A DNA stretch of 64,000 nt, from positions 2,390,529 to 2,454,528 of the forward strand of contig CAJNOP010000012.1 in the NCBI GenBank assembly GCA_905250075.1, given 5' to 3'. Numbering within the stretch: the stretch's first letter is position 1; every line of letters starts with the position of its first letter. The translations under genes were made by a program, and so were the position numbers. Under the pieces are notes generated by a model. The model worked only from the letters and a program-made list of their open reading frames with translations. It was not told where the DNA came from and ran no database searches. This DNA is from Rotaria sp. Silwood1. Its lineage: Eukaryota; Rotifera; Eurotatoria; Philodinida; Philodinidae. Of this stretch, positions 13,613-27,593 are shown piece by piece.

Positions 13613-16600
13613 TTATTGTTGATTTTCAGTAAGACTAAGTTGCGGTTGCCCAGTTGAGATCTCGCTAATATACTGAAGATGAACATGTCGTTGGTATTCT
13701 TCTTTGTCATCTTGTTTTATCCATAACGTGATAGCAAAACGAAGATCATATAAATGAAACTTCTTTTTCATAACATCTGATTTATTGTATATTGTTGTAT
13801 CAGCTATGCCGTCTAATAAAACAGCTTAGAAAAAGAATGAGTTAAAACTTTCCTTCACATACTCGATTCTAATGATTCGAAAGGTTGTAATGGCTTTCCT
13901 AGTTTTTCTAGATCGTTGTTAAGAATATGTATGACCGCCAGATAGAGACTAAAATTTAGTGTAAGAGAAAAAGAAATATGAATTATTTTTAAAACATACT
14001 CCATATTCAGTATTCCATTGATTTCTGTCAGATTTCCGTTGATATTGGTCAGGTTTTCATAATCCGTATCATATCCAAGATGTATAAATATTGGATTAGA
14101 CACAGAGTATTCTCGACCTTTTTCAGGTTTGTAAAATTTATAATATGGATGAATATAAATACATCTATTGATAGTTCGTGTCACAATGCAAATTTCTACT
14201 TTGACACGATGAAGATCAATTGGATCTTGACCGAATACAAGCATTTTCGGTATCTAAAATAGATATTCTAATAAATAAATTTTGTTTTTATTTGAATAAC
14301 AAACCAATAATGTGAGAGAATGTCTTTTGTTATTATTGTTTTCATCGTGTCGATCAGCAAAATAAGTCGGACATCTTCGTTGAGATTTCGTTTTACCATC
14401 ACGTTTATATTCATTCTTTGGTTCATAATCACTTAGAGTACGAGTACGAAAGTGTTTTGCAGGATGAATTTTAAATTGTATTTGAGGAAAATCTGTTTGA
14501 AAAAGTTCTTTAATGTTGTATAGCAAATTATTATTTGCATCTAAGAAGATTTAATATATCTTGTGAACTATTTTCAAAATAAATAATGATCAACTTACCT
14601 AATACATGTATGCTATCACTTAGCGGAATTAGACAAGACTCTGTCGACGATTGAATATTGACTATAAAAAAGAAAGCCAAATAAATTTAAGAGTAATTGT
14701 ATTTAACCGTTTTAATATGTTGAAAAAGAAAATATTTGAATCTGTAATTTATTCTTCTAGTCAAGTCTATATCATTGAATGAAAATGAAATAAATTTTTT
14801 TAAAAATGTTTCTTAAATTTTTATTTCAACGATTGATATAACTGTCTGTTTCTATGAATATTTCAATGGATGAATTTGTTTTTATATTATACAATCTCAA
14901 ATTTTATTCTCCTAATGAACTATTGTCGAAATGTTAGTAGAATATACGATAAGTGTAACCAACCTTCATTTGTGCTCAAATTTGATGATGACAATTTCTT
15001 TGTAGTTTTTGCTATGGACGAATTGCCGTCATCTTCTATTTCATATAAAAGAAAGATATCAAACCAATTAAATGAAATCGTTTTTACTTGGTAACTTTCG
15101 TTTCTTTGTTAATTTTTTTGTATCATGCGCTCTAATTAAATTGACTGATTCAGGAAGTTTGTCGAAAGCTAAAACAAATACATAAATATTAGAAACAAGA
15201 TTATATTCAGATCATTTATTAACATTTTTCGACTGGTTGTACTGGAAGTTCATCACCATTTATTTTATTGTCGCATGATTCCAATTTATACGCTATAATT
15301 AAATAAAAAATAATTGCTTTATTTCTTCGATAAAATTCATAGTTATCTTACTAGGAAATTCTTTTTCAATAAAATCACATATAAGTTCTTTTATTTTCTT
15401 ATCATTAGAATTAAAAATAACACGTTCGCCATTTGAATTATTTCCATTACGTAAATGTAATGATTCATAATGTTTATTTTGACGAATAATATAACAACAT
15501 CTGTCAAATGACGTTTTCTTTGAAGGAAATTCACTAATAGATACACGTGGTGGTTGAGAATGAACGTCTACAACACGAATTATTGTTTCATAAGATTCAG
15601 CTATGGCTTCAATTTCCGGGTGACCACCCCATGCGTTGGTATCTCTAATTGCAGAACAATATTGATCGCGAGACTTTCCGGTTTCATACAATAAACATTG
15701 TTCGTCAATCTTATGCGATTGACTAATAACTTCGGCAGCTTTGTTACGTAAATCTTCAATGGTAATCTTCTTGGAACAATCTAGTACATTGCTAAGAGAT
15801 GAAAATAGACAATTACCATCAGCAGGAACAGGTTTTCGAAAAAACTCTTGTGTTGTTTCTGATGTACTTATCAACGTTACTGTTGATGAGAGATTGCCTA
15901 TTATATAAATAAAATTAAGATTAACTTGAAACTTGTTATGTATCTTGCATAAACGCATGGTATTCGTTGAAGATTTACTCTACTGATATGATTTCATGTG
16001 AAAAACAAGAGAACTAAGACTATTATCTCTCATTTGTGTTAGGGCTTTAAATAATAATATTTATTTTTTATCGATTAGATGAATAATTGACGAACAAGAA
16101 ATTAATAAAATTAATTAATAATTACATGATATATTTTTTATTCCTATGTAAAATAATACAAGACCATCCATAAGAATGTCTGGTTAAAAAATACGTCTTA
16201 TGATCTGTTGCTCTTTCTCTTGAACTTTTAAGTTAAAAACATTTTTGTAGAGAAGAAATTTTTACTTCTTTAAGTATATGGTTATTTTCTATTCATCTGC
16301 ACTTCGGTTAAAGTGTATAAAAAGAGGTGAAAATACTACTAAATTCTACATTATTGTTGTTAATCAATATCGATGCTTTCAGGCACAAAGAAAATAATAG
16401 ACAGTTCCGAATTCTGTCTAGCCCAATAAGTTTCTCTCTAGCGTCTCAGAGCCAAGAAGTTTGACAGGCTAAAAACCAAATCGATTTAGGAAGTATTCAA
16501 TTTCGTTAGGATAATAAAATTTTGTTTATAAGGAATATTGAAATGCATGATAGTGCTTAACAAACCTGCATTTGTATTCGATAATGATGATGGACATATC

Positions 16601-18364
16601 TTGGTAGTATTACTCATAGACGGGTTCTCGTCATTTTCTATTTAATATATAAATTGCATACAGTTTAAAAAAAAAGAAATTAATTTGAGAATTTTTTTTT
16701 CGGTACCTAATACTTGTTCTGTATCCATAACATCATTGTGAGCAATTGAATTAGATATATTATCATCTTCAAATAAATTCCAGAAAAAATAAAAATATTA
16801 AACACAAAATATTTTAATTACTATATTCGTTCGATGTTACAGCAGATTGATCGATTATACTTATATCTTCAAAATCAACATAGCCCTCATCTTTATGTAA
16901 AGAAAGCAGTAAAATTCTTTTGGTTTTGGCAAATGAAGTTTTTTTCCTTACATTTAATTTTTTCTTTAATAAATTTGAAAAGCAGAATTTTCATTGTATT
17001 ATTATCATATTTAAAATTGCTTTTTTCTCCTTCTTCAATCATTTTGTTATATAAATATAGAGGACTATAATGACCAACTATACCATCATGGAATATAAAA
17101 ATACATTTCTTATACGATGAAATATCTTTGACATATGTAGCAACATTTATAAAGATATCCCCATTGTCATTTGTAGTTTTTGAAATAACACAAAATAAGT
17201 ACTTTGGATACAAAGATGCCAAAGCATTAAGTTCTGCTAGACCATTTAATATGGCACCTTGTTTGATATCATTACAATATTCTTCACGAGTTTTACATTT
17301 GACTTGAGATAATGCACAATCAATATTGATATCTTTTGATTGAAGAATACAACTAGCTACATTGTTACGTAAATGTCGAGCAGAAATAAAGTCTACACAG
17401 TCAGGTCCACACAGAAGAGACAAATATAAACTTAACGCTTCATGATGATCGACCTCACCAAGACGAAACTCATATGGAATTTCAGATGTATTGTTTTTTG
17501 TTATCCATGACTTTTGTTTCACTAAAATATACATTGCATATAGTTTTTTTTTCATAAAACTAAAACATCGATTTTCTATTTCGATCATCTACTTGGTGTC
17601 GATTATGAAGAAATTGAGAACTTAAAAGAAATAATTTTTGAAAAATCAATCGATGTGAAACAACACTCAACGGGGAAAATCTAAAACACCTATTATAGCG
17701 CTGCTGTTTTCGTATCGCTGCCGCCGTGAAAGTGACGATGTTCTGACGGTAATTTTTCAGCTGCAAAAACTGTATCTGGTAAATATACGATATTGCTGCA
17801 GCAGATATTGAATTCGACGGAAAATTTCTGAGCAGAGAAAAACGTTGAGCAATACACTTTCATATAATCTTATAAAATATAAAAATTGAATTTAACTAAT
17901 GTAGAATTAAGTCAACATGATGGAATTATTATCATTGAGAAGAAGAAAATATCACTGATTTTTAGTTTCAATTACTAATAATAATCTTATAGATTTCTTA
18001 AATTTATAATTTTGATAAATTTGCTATGTTTCATGTCATCATCTTTCCATTGTGAATATTAAAAAATTAGACAGACAACAACAATTTATATATTTATTTT
18101 ACCTAACTTGTCGTCCTTTGTTATATTAACTAAATCATTCAGTATTTGATCGTATGGATCTAAAATTATTGAACAAAACAAAATTAATCTAACAAAAGAA
18201 TTGTATTCAATAATGCTTTCACCTTGACAATCAGGCAATAATTCATTCGATATATTTTTTGTACATCGATTTTCTGCTACTGTAGTAGACAAATATAACT
18301 GTGAAATATCATCTGCAGCATTTCTCTTTGGAAATTCATCAGCTTCTTTGGATGTATAGTCCAT
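13613..18364 (-). CDS. Array gene B: pseudo-OTU / OTU protease / Rel-homology-like fusion protein
   Basis: Fifteen exons give 858 codons without a break: 18223-18364, 18103-18159, 16952-17521, 16822-16890, 16707-16766, 16566-16637, 15352-15897, 15224-15292, 15088-15168, 14964-15035, 14599-14661, 14305-14540, 14000-14253, 13863-13948, 13613-13812. The ATG at 18364 (MDYTSKEADEF) is chosen by alignment with A; the in-frame codon just upstream is TTG. The first OTU-like domain has ALSLYLSL, again Ser for Cys. The second OTU domain has the canonical box PADGNCLFSSL and HYESL, making it the best candidate for an active protease. The basic stretch is KKRK. Exons 12 and 13 of A are one exon here, removing a Gln/Asn-rich linker before the Rel-like domain (HFRTRT, KVEICIVT, IHPYYKFYKP). 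At exon 5 the AG used in A has changed; the next AG, 6 bases in, keeps the frame. Confidence 0.85.
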
Positions 18365-21015
18365 TATATGTGCCAATTATGGAAAGTTTATAATGAAACT
18401 ACATGTGTATTTATACCCAGTAAAAAACCAAGTCGATGTTTTTTTAAGGAAAGCAAAAACCAAGTTCGCTTCATTGATCTTTTTTCATAACCAATCTCAT
18501 GATGTCTACCAATGACCTCTTTTTTTTCACTCAATGTCGAAGTTACAGAGAATCACGTTAGTCACTGAGTTGTATGTCTAAAAATATTGCAACAATTTCT
18601 TTTCTTTATATAAATATACAGTTATGACGATTTTTTTTTGCTTTCTCATCATAATGGGAAATAAAAGCCTTTGAAGAGTTGTTTAGAAACCACATAATCA
18701 CACTTGTTTTTTACTACACAGCTAATTTCTTTTCTCCTAGAATTTTGTGAAGTATGAGTTGTTCGACAAATGAGTAAATAAATTGCTATATCTTGAGATA
18801 ATATCAAAAATATTAATTACCAAGCAAAAATGTGCAATTTTTTCCTTTATTTCATTGTATGTATTTCATAGTAAAAAAAAAGGAAATTTTTCGATATTAT
18901 TCTATCATTTTCAACCAAATATTGAAATAATTAACTGATGACAATCGACAAACTTCTTCTTTATAATAATAAATACATAAAATGATCATAATGTAATATC
19001 ATGAACTAAATTCATCGATACTACAAACATTGACTTTATTATTTATGTATAAAATAAAACAATAAATAGATTCGCAAGATTTCATAGAAGTTATTTTGAT
19101 TTTCTAGATCTTGATGATTAAAAGATTTTGTTTTATCAATTGATTTTATTAAACAACTGTGATATGAGAACTATTGATTTAGTAGTATAAATTAACATAC
19201 TCGAATAATCAACATGTATATATATTAAACAAAATCAATAAAAGTAATTACCAAAACAGAACAAAAGCTTGTTAGTATAGTCTCTTTGGAGCTGAACGGC
19301 GAAGCTCGCACTGGTTCTTTAGCATAATTAAGTTAACAAAAGATAAGTAAAGTGAAAAAACTTTCGTAGACTATAGTTGTTGTCAAAAATAATCGATCAT
19401 TAAAGTAAAAAATCTGTCTTATTGATTTCTGCATTTCGAACTGGTTTCTTTCTTTTATGGATACTCCATTTTTGTTTGCATTGTTGGTATTTGCTCATCA
19501 TTTTTCTAAATAGTTCCTTCTGATACCTGAAATTTAGTTTACATCGATGAAAATGTTTTCTTTCAACTAGTTTTAATAATATAGTCTATTCAATTTCGTT
19601 TGTAAATACTTTAGATTCAAGAAAACTCCGTACTATATAGCAATTAAAATATCATAACGATCATGCAGTAATTAGTGAAAAGAGTTAATTTTGAAATGAT
19701 AATCAAACTCATAGAAGCTTGAATTTAGTAAAATATAACAACTCGGAAATAATTCGAAAAATTTAGAAAATAATTGAGTAAATTGTAAAATTTCGATCTT
19801 TTACATACCATTTCGCAATACTTGACAACCCTGAATGATTCATTATTGTATCTAAGCAGCCATGTTATTTTTCGTTTGCAATAGCGATACCCCTATTGAT
19901 GAAATATGTTTGGATTGGACACAATGTCTCGGCAGTTTCTTCATAAAAAAAAGAAAGTGTTTTCGAGGAAAACGAGAAGCGTACATCGATAGACAATAAA
20001 TTTAATTTATCGATTACAGCCAATTGCAGATGGTCGATAGATATGGGTCAAGGAAATCAAAGTTAATAGGTAGGATTACTTTATCATAAAGAACTTATGG
20101 ACCAATCAAATGAAAGTTCCATGTTTTTATAGTACTTCAAACGATATTTTCAATGTTCTGAACATTATGTGTCTCTAGAAAAATCAAACTATCTAAGGTA
20201 ATCACAATTTTGAAAAAGTATCGTGTTTTGTTCTTTACTGGAAAAAACCTAGCATCTTAATTGTACTTTGTATAAAAAGCACTTGGCTAATTTGTAACAC
20301 CATAATAGAAGTCGCTCATCTTTATCTTGTTATCATTAATTAAATAAGTGAGCAAGTAGACAACACTAAGTCGCAATTCATAGTGGACAAATCGTACTTG
20401 AGTACTCTCTCTTTATCAAGTATTTACCTAAAAAGTGAATGAAAAGAATGGCTAAGAAAGCAAGAACACTGATATAGATCACAGAAAGAAACGCACCGAT
20501 CTTCATACTGACGATCTCTAAGTGGTCAAATTCATTTCAGCAAAGCTTCTTTTCGATAATATTCGTTGTGGAGATGAGGTATATAACTAACTTCCCGGAA
20601 CAGTTACATTCTTAAAATTCACTTTAATTTTTCTGTTGAACAAATGGGGCTATTAGAAACCCTTTGTCGAAATTCTTTCCCCAGTATACTTCGTATTATA
20701 AAAGAATATATGAATCGACATTGTACTTTATCAATAACTGTCTCAAGTACATTAAGATTTAATTGTTGTCTTGAAGAAAAATCTTTTTCAACCAATTAGC
20801 TGAAATAATGTATAATATTTATTCGAATATTTTCGGAAAAAAATAATATCATTATATTTTGTTCATTGATCACTAGGAGAAACTAGAAATAAAACAAACT
20901 AAAAGCATATTTAATTGCTTTGAAAAGAATTATTGTTCTGGTGTGTCTTTTTGTTTGACTTTGGTCTAAAACGAGAAAACAAAAGAAACTGATTATATAT
21001 ATTTGTCGTTGACTG
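18365..21015. other. Spacer between array genes B and C
   Basis: No credible gene. It is paralogous along most of its length to the A-B spacer and to the upstream spacer of gene C (compare 19010-19340 with 28610-28680 and 30400-30560). It lacks the terminal-exon relic that is present at the matching place upstream of C and of D. Confidence 0.6.
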
Positions 21016-24000
21016 TCAGCAGACCTTTTCTCTCTTTTGTCCAGTTGATTTTTTGCTAATATACTGAAGATCAACACGTCGTCTGTATTCTTCTTCGCCA
21101 TCTTCTTTTATCCACAGCGTGAAAGCAAAACGAAGATCCTGTAAATGAAACTTATCTATCATTATATCGAGTTTTTTGTATATTGTTGCATCAGGTATTC
21201 CCTCTAATAAAACAGCATATTTGAAGAATAACATGAGTTAAAAATTTTCTTCACATACTTGATTCTAATGATTCGAAAGGTTGTATTGGCTTTCCTAGAC
21301 TTACTAGTTTGTCGTCTTTAACCTTTATGACAGCCAGATAGAGCCTAAAATTCAGTATTATAGAAAAAGAAATATAAAATCTTTTTAAAACATACTTCAT
21401 GTGTATTATTCCTTCTTTGATTTCTATCAGATTTCCATCGGTGTCCGTCCACGTTTTACGATACTCATCGTATTTAAGATATGTAAATATTAGATTAGAT
21501 AAAGGGTATTTTTCATTGTTTTCAGGTTTGTAAAATTTATAATATGGATTAATATATATACATTTATTGATAGTATCTGTTACTATGCAAATTTCTACTT
21601 TAATACGATCGAGAGCAACAGGATTTTTACCGAATACAAGCGTCGTTGGAACCTACAATAGATATTGTTACAAATTCTTTTTTAAAATTAAGTAACAAAC
21701 CAATAATGTGAGACTATGCCTTGCGTTCTTTTTGTTCTCATCGTTCCGATTAGCAAAATAAGTTGGACGTCCTCGTTTGGCTCTTGCACCATTATGATTA
21801 TATTCTTTCTGTGGTACAATATCACTTTCATAACGAAATTTAAATTTTTTTACAGGTTCAATTTCAAGTCTTATTTTTTGTTGATTTTGTAGTTTATAAG
21901 AAATCGTTGTATCTCCTGGTGAAATATTTGCAGTAGAAGAATCTTCTATTTGTTGTAGTTCCATTTGTTGTTCAGAAAAACCTAAAATTGTTCATAACAT
22001 TTGATAAAAAGATATTTTCCACAGTTAGACTTACAACCCAAATAACGAGAAAAATCTGTTTGAAGAAACTGTTCAATGCTGTCCGGTGAACTATTGTTCT
22101 GATCTAAGAAGATATTATATATGTTGTTAAATATTTTGAAAATAAATAATGGTCAACTTACCTAATTCGTATATAATATCACTTGAAGGAATATGACGGG
22201 AATGTGTTAATGATTGACTATTGACTATAGAAAGAACAATTGAACAAATTTAGGAGAAATTTAACTTAATCGTTTAAAAATGCCCGAATATAAAAGCCTT
22301 AAGTGTACGATTACTAGGAATTGTTTTAGTCAAGATTATAGCACTCAATGAAAATACAATCAAAAATATTTCTCTACATACTTTTAAAGTTTGTAGTTGC
22401 ATGAATGATATGACTCACTTTATGTTAAATATTTCTATCGATGAATGTTTTTTTGTAATAACCTTCCTCAAAGCCTAAATATACGTCAAAAAAATTCGTG
22501 TATTTTCAAGACTAATTATTTTATAATGTAGCAATACTATCTCAAATACTATTTTCATAAAGAATAATTATCGAAATGCTACTAAAATAAAGGAACAGTA
22601 TAACAAACCATTATTTTTCTTCAAAATTGATGAAGCCAATATATCTGTAGTTTCGCCCATAGATAAATCGTCGTCATTTTCTAAATTATATTTCAATAAA
22701 AAAAGCATCCAAATAAAAAAATAAACTCTGCCTTACCTCCTCGTTTTCGTTTCTTTGACAAACTTTTGGTACCAGTCATGGTTATTAAGTTGGTTGGTTC
22801 AACAAACTGTTCGGAAGCTATAACAAATAGATAAAAACTAAGAACAAGATTACACTCATGTCGTTGGCTTTCATTTTTCATGAAGCTGCATTACAAGTTT
22901 GTCAATATCTGTCTTATTATTGCAAGGTATCAATTCATAATCTGTAATTAAATAAGGAATAATTGCTTTCTTCTTTCTTTCAAATTCATATTTTTTTTAG
23001 TACGATACTCTTTTGCAATAAAGTCACGTATAAGTTTCTTTATTTCCTCATCATTGGAATCAAAAATTGAACGTTCGTCATTTGAATTATTGTCAGTACG
23101 TAGATGTAATGACTCATAATGATTATTATTAAGAATAATATAACAACATCGGTCGAATGATGTTTGATTTGGAGGAAATTCGGAAGCTGATACACAGAAT
23201 TTTTCAGAATTAACATTTACAACCCGAATAATTATTTTATACAATTCAGCTATAGCTCGAATTTCTGGTTCGCCACCCCATGCAGTGGTGTTTTCCATCT
23301 CATCACAATATTGTTCAACAGTTTTCCCGGTTGTATTCAATAACCAATCTTTATCAATTTTACCCGGTTGACGATTAAAATCAGCAGCTTTTTTACGTAA
23401 ATCTTTAATGGTAATTTTATCGGCAATACCCAATACGTTGCAAAGAGATGAAAAAAGGCAATCACCGCCACCAAAAGCATCTTTTCGAACAAATTTTTGT
23501 ATTATTTCACGTGCACCTGTCGACGCTTGTATTGATATGAGATTGTCTATTATAGAAACACAATTAAAATTAAATTGAAACTTGTTGCATATTTTTCCTG
23601 AAAGAGTGATCATTGTTAGAGCTTTGTTCTGTTGATATCATTTCATGTGATACACAACAAAACTAACGAGGGAGCATTCTCAACTGTCACATCGCTTTTA
23701 AGCTGAACGTATGCGCATTATGTAGACCCTCACGATCTATGAATTCTCTGAAAAAGTTCGTGCTGCTAGCTTATTATTGCCGAGATACAGCGTTTTTACT
23801 GTATGTTTAAGAAAAAAAAAGCCGTGGTACCCCTCAGGAACATCGGAAAACTGAATTTCGAATTTCGTCTTGAAACTTTGCATAGATATAGGCCTCAATG
23901 AGAATACTTTATTGTGAAAGTTTCAGCTCTTTTCGCTGTTCATATCCTAAGATATAGCTATCGTAAAATTGTTCATATACACCAGCAGATCCGATGTTCT

Positions 24001-27000
24001 TATCTCAGACTAGGAGCAACCAAAAAAATCTGAAACCTTCACAATAAACGATTCTCATTGAGACTTGTCTACATGCAAAGTTTCAGGTGGAAACTCAAAA
24101 GTCACTTTTCCTGATGTTTCTGAGGGGGATCACGGCTTTTTCCTTAAACACACAGTAAAAATGCTATATCTCAGCAATAAGAAGCTAGCAGCACGAACAT
24201 TTTTCAGGACATTCATAGGTCATTAGTGTAACGACAAACTGGATTGAATAGCTTTTCGCCATTCTCGGCAATGATGTTTATTCAGCTATTTTACATATCC
24301 AGAGTGTAACAACTTCATACATAATACGCATATTTATAGGAGAGAGATAGAAGAGAGACAGGAGAGAGATATATTAGAACAACGGCAAGAGAACAGACAG
24401 AGAAGAAAGGAGAATCATCGAACCGTGTCATCAATATCAGCACAGACAGGAGAGTGATATATTAGAACAACGGAAAGAGAACAGACAGAGAAGAAAGGAG
24501 AATCATCGAGCCGTGTCATCAATATCGGCACAATTAGGGCCTACATAATGTCCATACGCTCGACTCAAAAGCGATGTGACAGCTGGGAATGTTCCCTCGT
24601 AAGACTATTATCTCTTGTTTGTTTTAAGTGCTTAAATGATAATATTCATTTGATATCTTTCAGTTGAGTATCTAACGAAGAATAAAAGGATCAAATTAAT
24701 TAACCCTTATATGGTATATTTTAATCCTATGTATATATTTACTGCTATAAAAAAGTAAGTGATCATCTACAAAGACGTCTCCTGAAAAGTATTTTTCTTA
24801 GACAGGAAGTTTTTTCTGTTCAACTAATACTAGTATTATTAGTCAAACAATGGCTACTATAAACTTTATAAAAAGAGGAAATAAAATACGAATGCATCCT
24901 GTCTGTATTCTACACAATTCTTTTTACTCGATTTTGATTCTTTCATACTGTTGAAATTCATTATAGAGATAATTGCTGATAGTCTCGAATTATGCTCGAT
25001 TCTGTAAATTTCTCTATAATATCTGATGCAGTGGCGTAGCCAGGGGTAGGGCCATTGGGCAATTGCCCATAGGTCCAAAAGTTATTACCCATGGATTTAT
25101 TGAGCTCTGCAGTGCTTGAACAATTATTGCCCATAGTTATTTTTGAAATCATAACGGTTGCCCTGAGCTGCCCGTAACTCAAAATAGTTCGGCTGATGAA
25201 TTACCCATGACTCGAAAATTTCTGGCTACGCCACTGATCTGATGAAATTCGTTTCTCAGATTCTTTGTTCCGATAGTCTATCAGATAAATATCCAAAATA
25301 CAAATTTTATGAATAAAAAGCAACAATACAATTCATTTCAAAATTTATATTTTTTATTTAAAAATCTCCCGTATGATAATGAACATGATATCGAAAGAAT
25401 AAGATTTGCTGTAGGAAGGTCAAAAATAAAAATGTATGGCAAACCAAAGAAAAGCTTAAAAAACACTAAATTCGGTTGAAGATTAGATAATAAGAAGGTG
25501 ATTGGTTCTTCTATGCCTATTTTCTGCATTACAGTCAACCTCATAGTTGAGGACGATGCTGTTCTACACAATCTACTACTTTTTGTGTCGCTTAAGCATA
25601 TATTTTTACTCTGTTGTTCGAACTTGTCCGAAGGTTGGTCGAGAGATTTTTTCCTGCTTTATCTGTACGCCCTTTACGAGTAGCAGGAAACAGTCTTATG
25701 AATTAAGAGTTAAATCAAGTTAAGAAGAATTCGATTTAGCTAGGAAAACAATGCGTTTATGAGAAGTATTGAAATGTATGACAGTGTTGAACAAACCTGG
25801 ATTTATATTCGATATTGATGATGGAAGTGTTCTTGTAGCATTACTCATCCACGAATTTGCGTACTTCCCTACTTAATATATAAATTGCATAAGAATTAAC
25901 AAATGAAATCAACTGAAAAGATTTTTCTGTACCTAGTGATTTTTCTGTATCAGCAACATCACGATGAGCAATTGAATCATATATATAATCATGTTCCACT
26001 GAAATTCACAAAAGATAAAAATATCGAACACAAATTATTTTACTTACTGAATCCGTTTACTGTTATATCAGCTTCAACATTTACCTGAGTATCTTCGGAA
26101 TTAACATAGTTGTCATCTATATGTAAAGAAAACAGAAATTTTTTTTATTTTTGGCAAGCTAATTGTTTTTCGTACATTTAAGCTTTTCTTTAATAAATTT
26201 TGTAAGAAGAATTTTCATTGTATTATTATCATATTTAAAATTGCTTTTTTCTTCTTCTTCATTCGTTTTGTTATATAAAAATACAGCGTTATAATGATCA
26301 ATCATACCATCGTAGAATATAAAAACACATTTTTTATACGATGAAATATCTTTGACATATGTAGCAACATTTATAGAGATGCGTCCATCTGTACGACTAG
26401 TTTTTGAAATGGTACAAAATAAGTACTTTGGATATAAAGATGCCAAAGCATGAAGTACTGTTGGAACACCTAATATAGTACCTTGTTTGACTTTATCAGA
26501 ATATGTTTCAAGAGTTTCACGGTTTATTTCACATAAGATATTATCAATCTTGATATACCGTGATTCAAGAATATGATTAGCCACGTTGTTACGTAAAGTT
26601 CGAGCAGGAACGACATCCTCACGGTCAAACCCACAGAGAAGAGACAAAAAAAAACTCAATCCATCATCACTATCAACTTCTGCAAGACGAAGCTCGATTG
26701 ATGTTTCAGTTGTATTTTGCTCTGGTGTCAATAAGTTTTGATACTCTAAAATAGACATTAAAGAGAATTTCTTTTTATAAAACATAAACATGAGCTTTCT
26801 ATTTTAACTGTCATGGTTTTTCTATTTCAATCATTTTGCTCAATTTCTATTTCGAAGAGATTGAAAAATGCATGAAAAAAGGTTTTTTTCAAGGAACTAA
26901 TTGACATAAGAAAATATTCAAGTAAAACTTTGAGAAATATCATTGATGCCTATCATATCGTTGCCACCATGATGACGATGATATCTGAACAACAAGTTTT

Positions 27001-27593
27001 CAGTTGCGATGGATATGTCTAGTGAATATACAATATCATTATAGCAGATATCGAATTTCATGAAACGCTCGTGATCAAAGAAAAATTCAGTCATCAGTTC
27101 ATATAAAATATAAAAATTGAATTTAACTAATATAGAAATAAATCAATATGATATAATTATTCTCATTTGGAAGAGAAGAGAAGAATGTCGTTTTATTTTA
27201 ATTTCAATCACTGATATCAATCTTATAGACATGTTAAATATTTTATTTCGATAAATTTTCTATTTTCCATTTCATCGTCTTTATCATATGAAAACAAAAA
27301 ACTTAGAAAGGCAACAAACGTTATATTTATTTTACCTGATGAGTTTTTTTCTTTGATTTCATCCGAATCATTAAACAGGTCATTAAATCCATCTAAAATC
27401 AATAAGAACAGAAGATTAATCCAACCAAAGAATACCATTTAATAACTAGTTTACCTTGACCAAAAGGCGATTTTGCTTCGGATGCATCTAAATTTCGATG
27501 GAATTCTGATAATGTGGACGAAGATGAACATGAGACATCATCAAGAGTCTCTTTCAATTGAACTTCATCAGCTTTTGCGAATGTATTATCCAT
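21016..27593 (-). CDS. Array gene C: pseudo-OTU / OTU protease / Rel-homology-like fusion, transposons in one intron
   Basis: Same layout as A. Exons: 27455-27593, 27336-27392, 26176-26745, 26048-26116, 25933-25998, 25797-25868, 23004-23546, 22869-22941 (doubtful), 22737-22817, 22609-22680, 22162-22224, 22035-22103, 21701-21981, 21396-21652, 21259-21344, 21016-21203. First OTU-like domain DGLSFFLSL (Ser for Cys). Second OTU domain GGGDCLFSSL, AWGGEPEIRAIAELY, HYESL. Basic stretch KKRKRGG. The Rel-like domain is the clearest of the four: IEPVKKFKFRYESD against EQPKQRGFRFRYVCEG in NF-kB. The donor after the OTU exon has moved 3 bases upstream, in frame. The donor of the next 69-base exon is lost (GT to GA) and reading on hits a stop at once; skipping this symmetric exon restores 870 codons. 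The exon 6-7 intron is about 2.25 kb because two DNA transposons lie in it. Probably functional only if that exon is skipped. Confidence 0.75.
23667..24599. mobile_element. Non-autonomous Harbinger-like fold-back transposon, 933 bp
   Basis: Terminal inverted repeats of about 64 bp begin CGAGGGA and share CTGTCACATCGCTTTT near each end. A 3-bp TAA flanks both sides (23664-23666 and 24600-24602), and gene A keeps the empty site ACTAAGAC. TAA duplications are typical of PIF/Harbinger. The inside is itself partly palindromic (paired CTTGAAACTTTGCAT and ATGCAAAGTTTCAG arms near 23875 and 24070) and no transposase frame exists. It sits in the intron between exons 6 and 7 of gene C. The well-kept repeats suggest recent insertion. 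Confidence 0.8.
24357..24532. repeat. Two tandem copies of an 88-bp unit inside the Harbinger-like element
   Basis: The purine-rich unit starting GACAGGAGAG at 24357 repeats at 24445 with only a few differences; each contains AGAACAACGG and CGTGTCATCAATATC. It occupies the right, non-palindromic part of the element. Confidence 0.8.
25029..25236. mobile_element. hAT-type MITE, 208 bp, with 8-bp target duplication
   Basis: Termini CAGTGGCGTAGCCAG and CTGGCTACGCCACTG are inverted repeats of the form common in hAT elements. The 8-bp direct repeat ATCTGATG flanks it at 25021-25028 and 25237-25244. There is no coding capacity. It lies in the same long intron of gene C as the Harbinger-like element. 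Clean ends indicate a fairly young insertion. Confidence 0.92.

Noticed and set aside
24357-24532. Tandem repeat considered as a CRISPR-like array
   Set aside because: Only two direct units of 88 bp with no spacers, inside a eukaryotic transposon.
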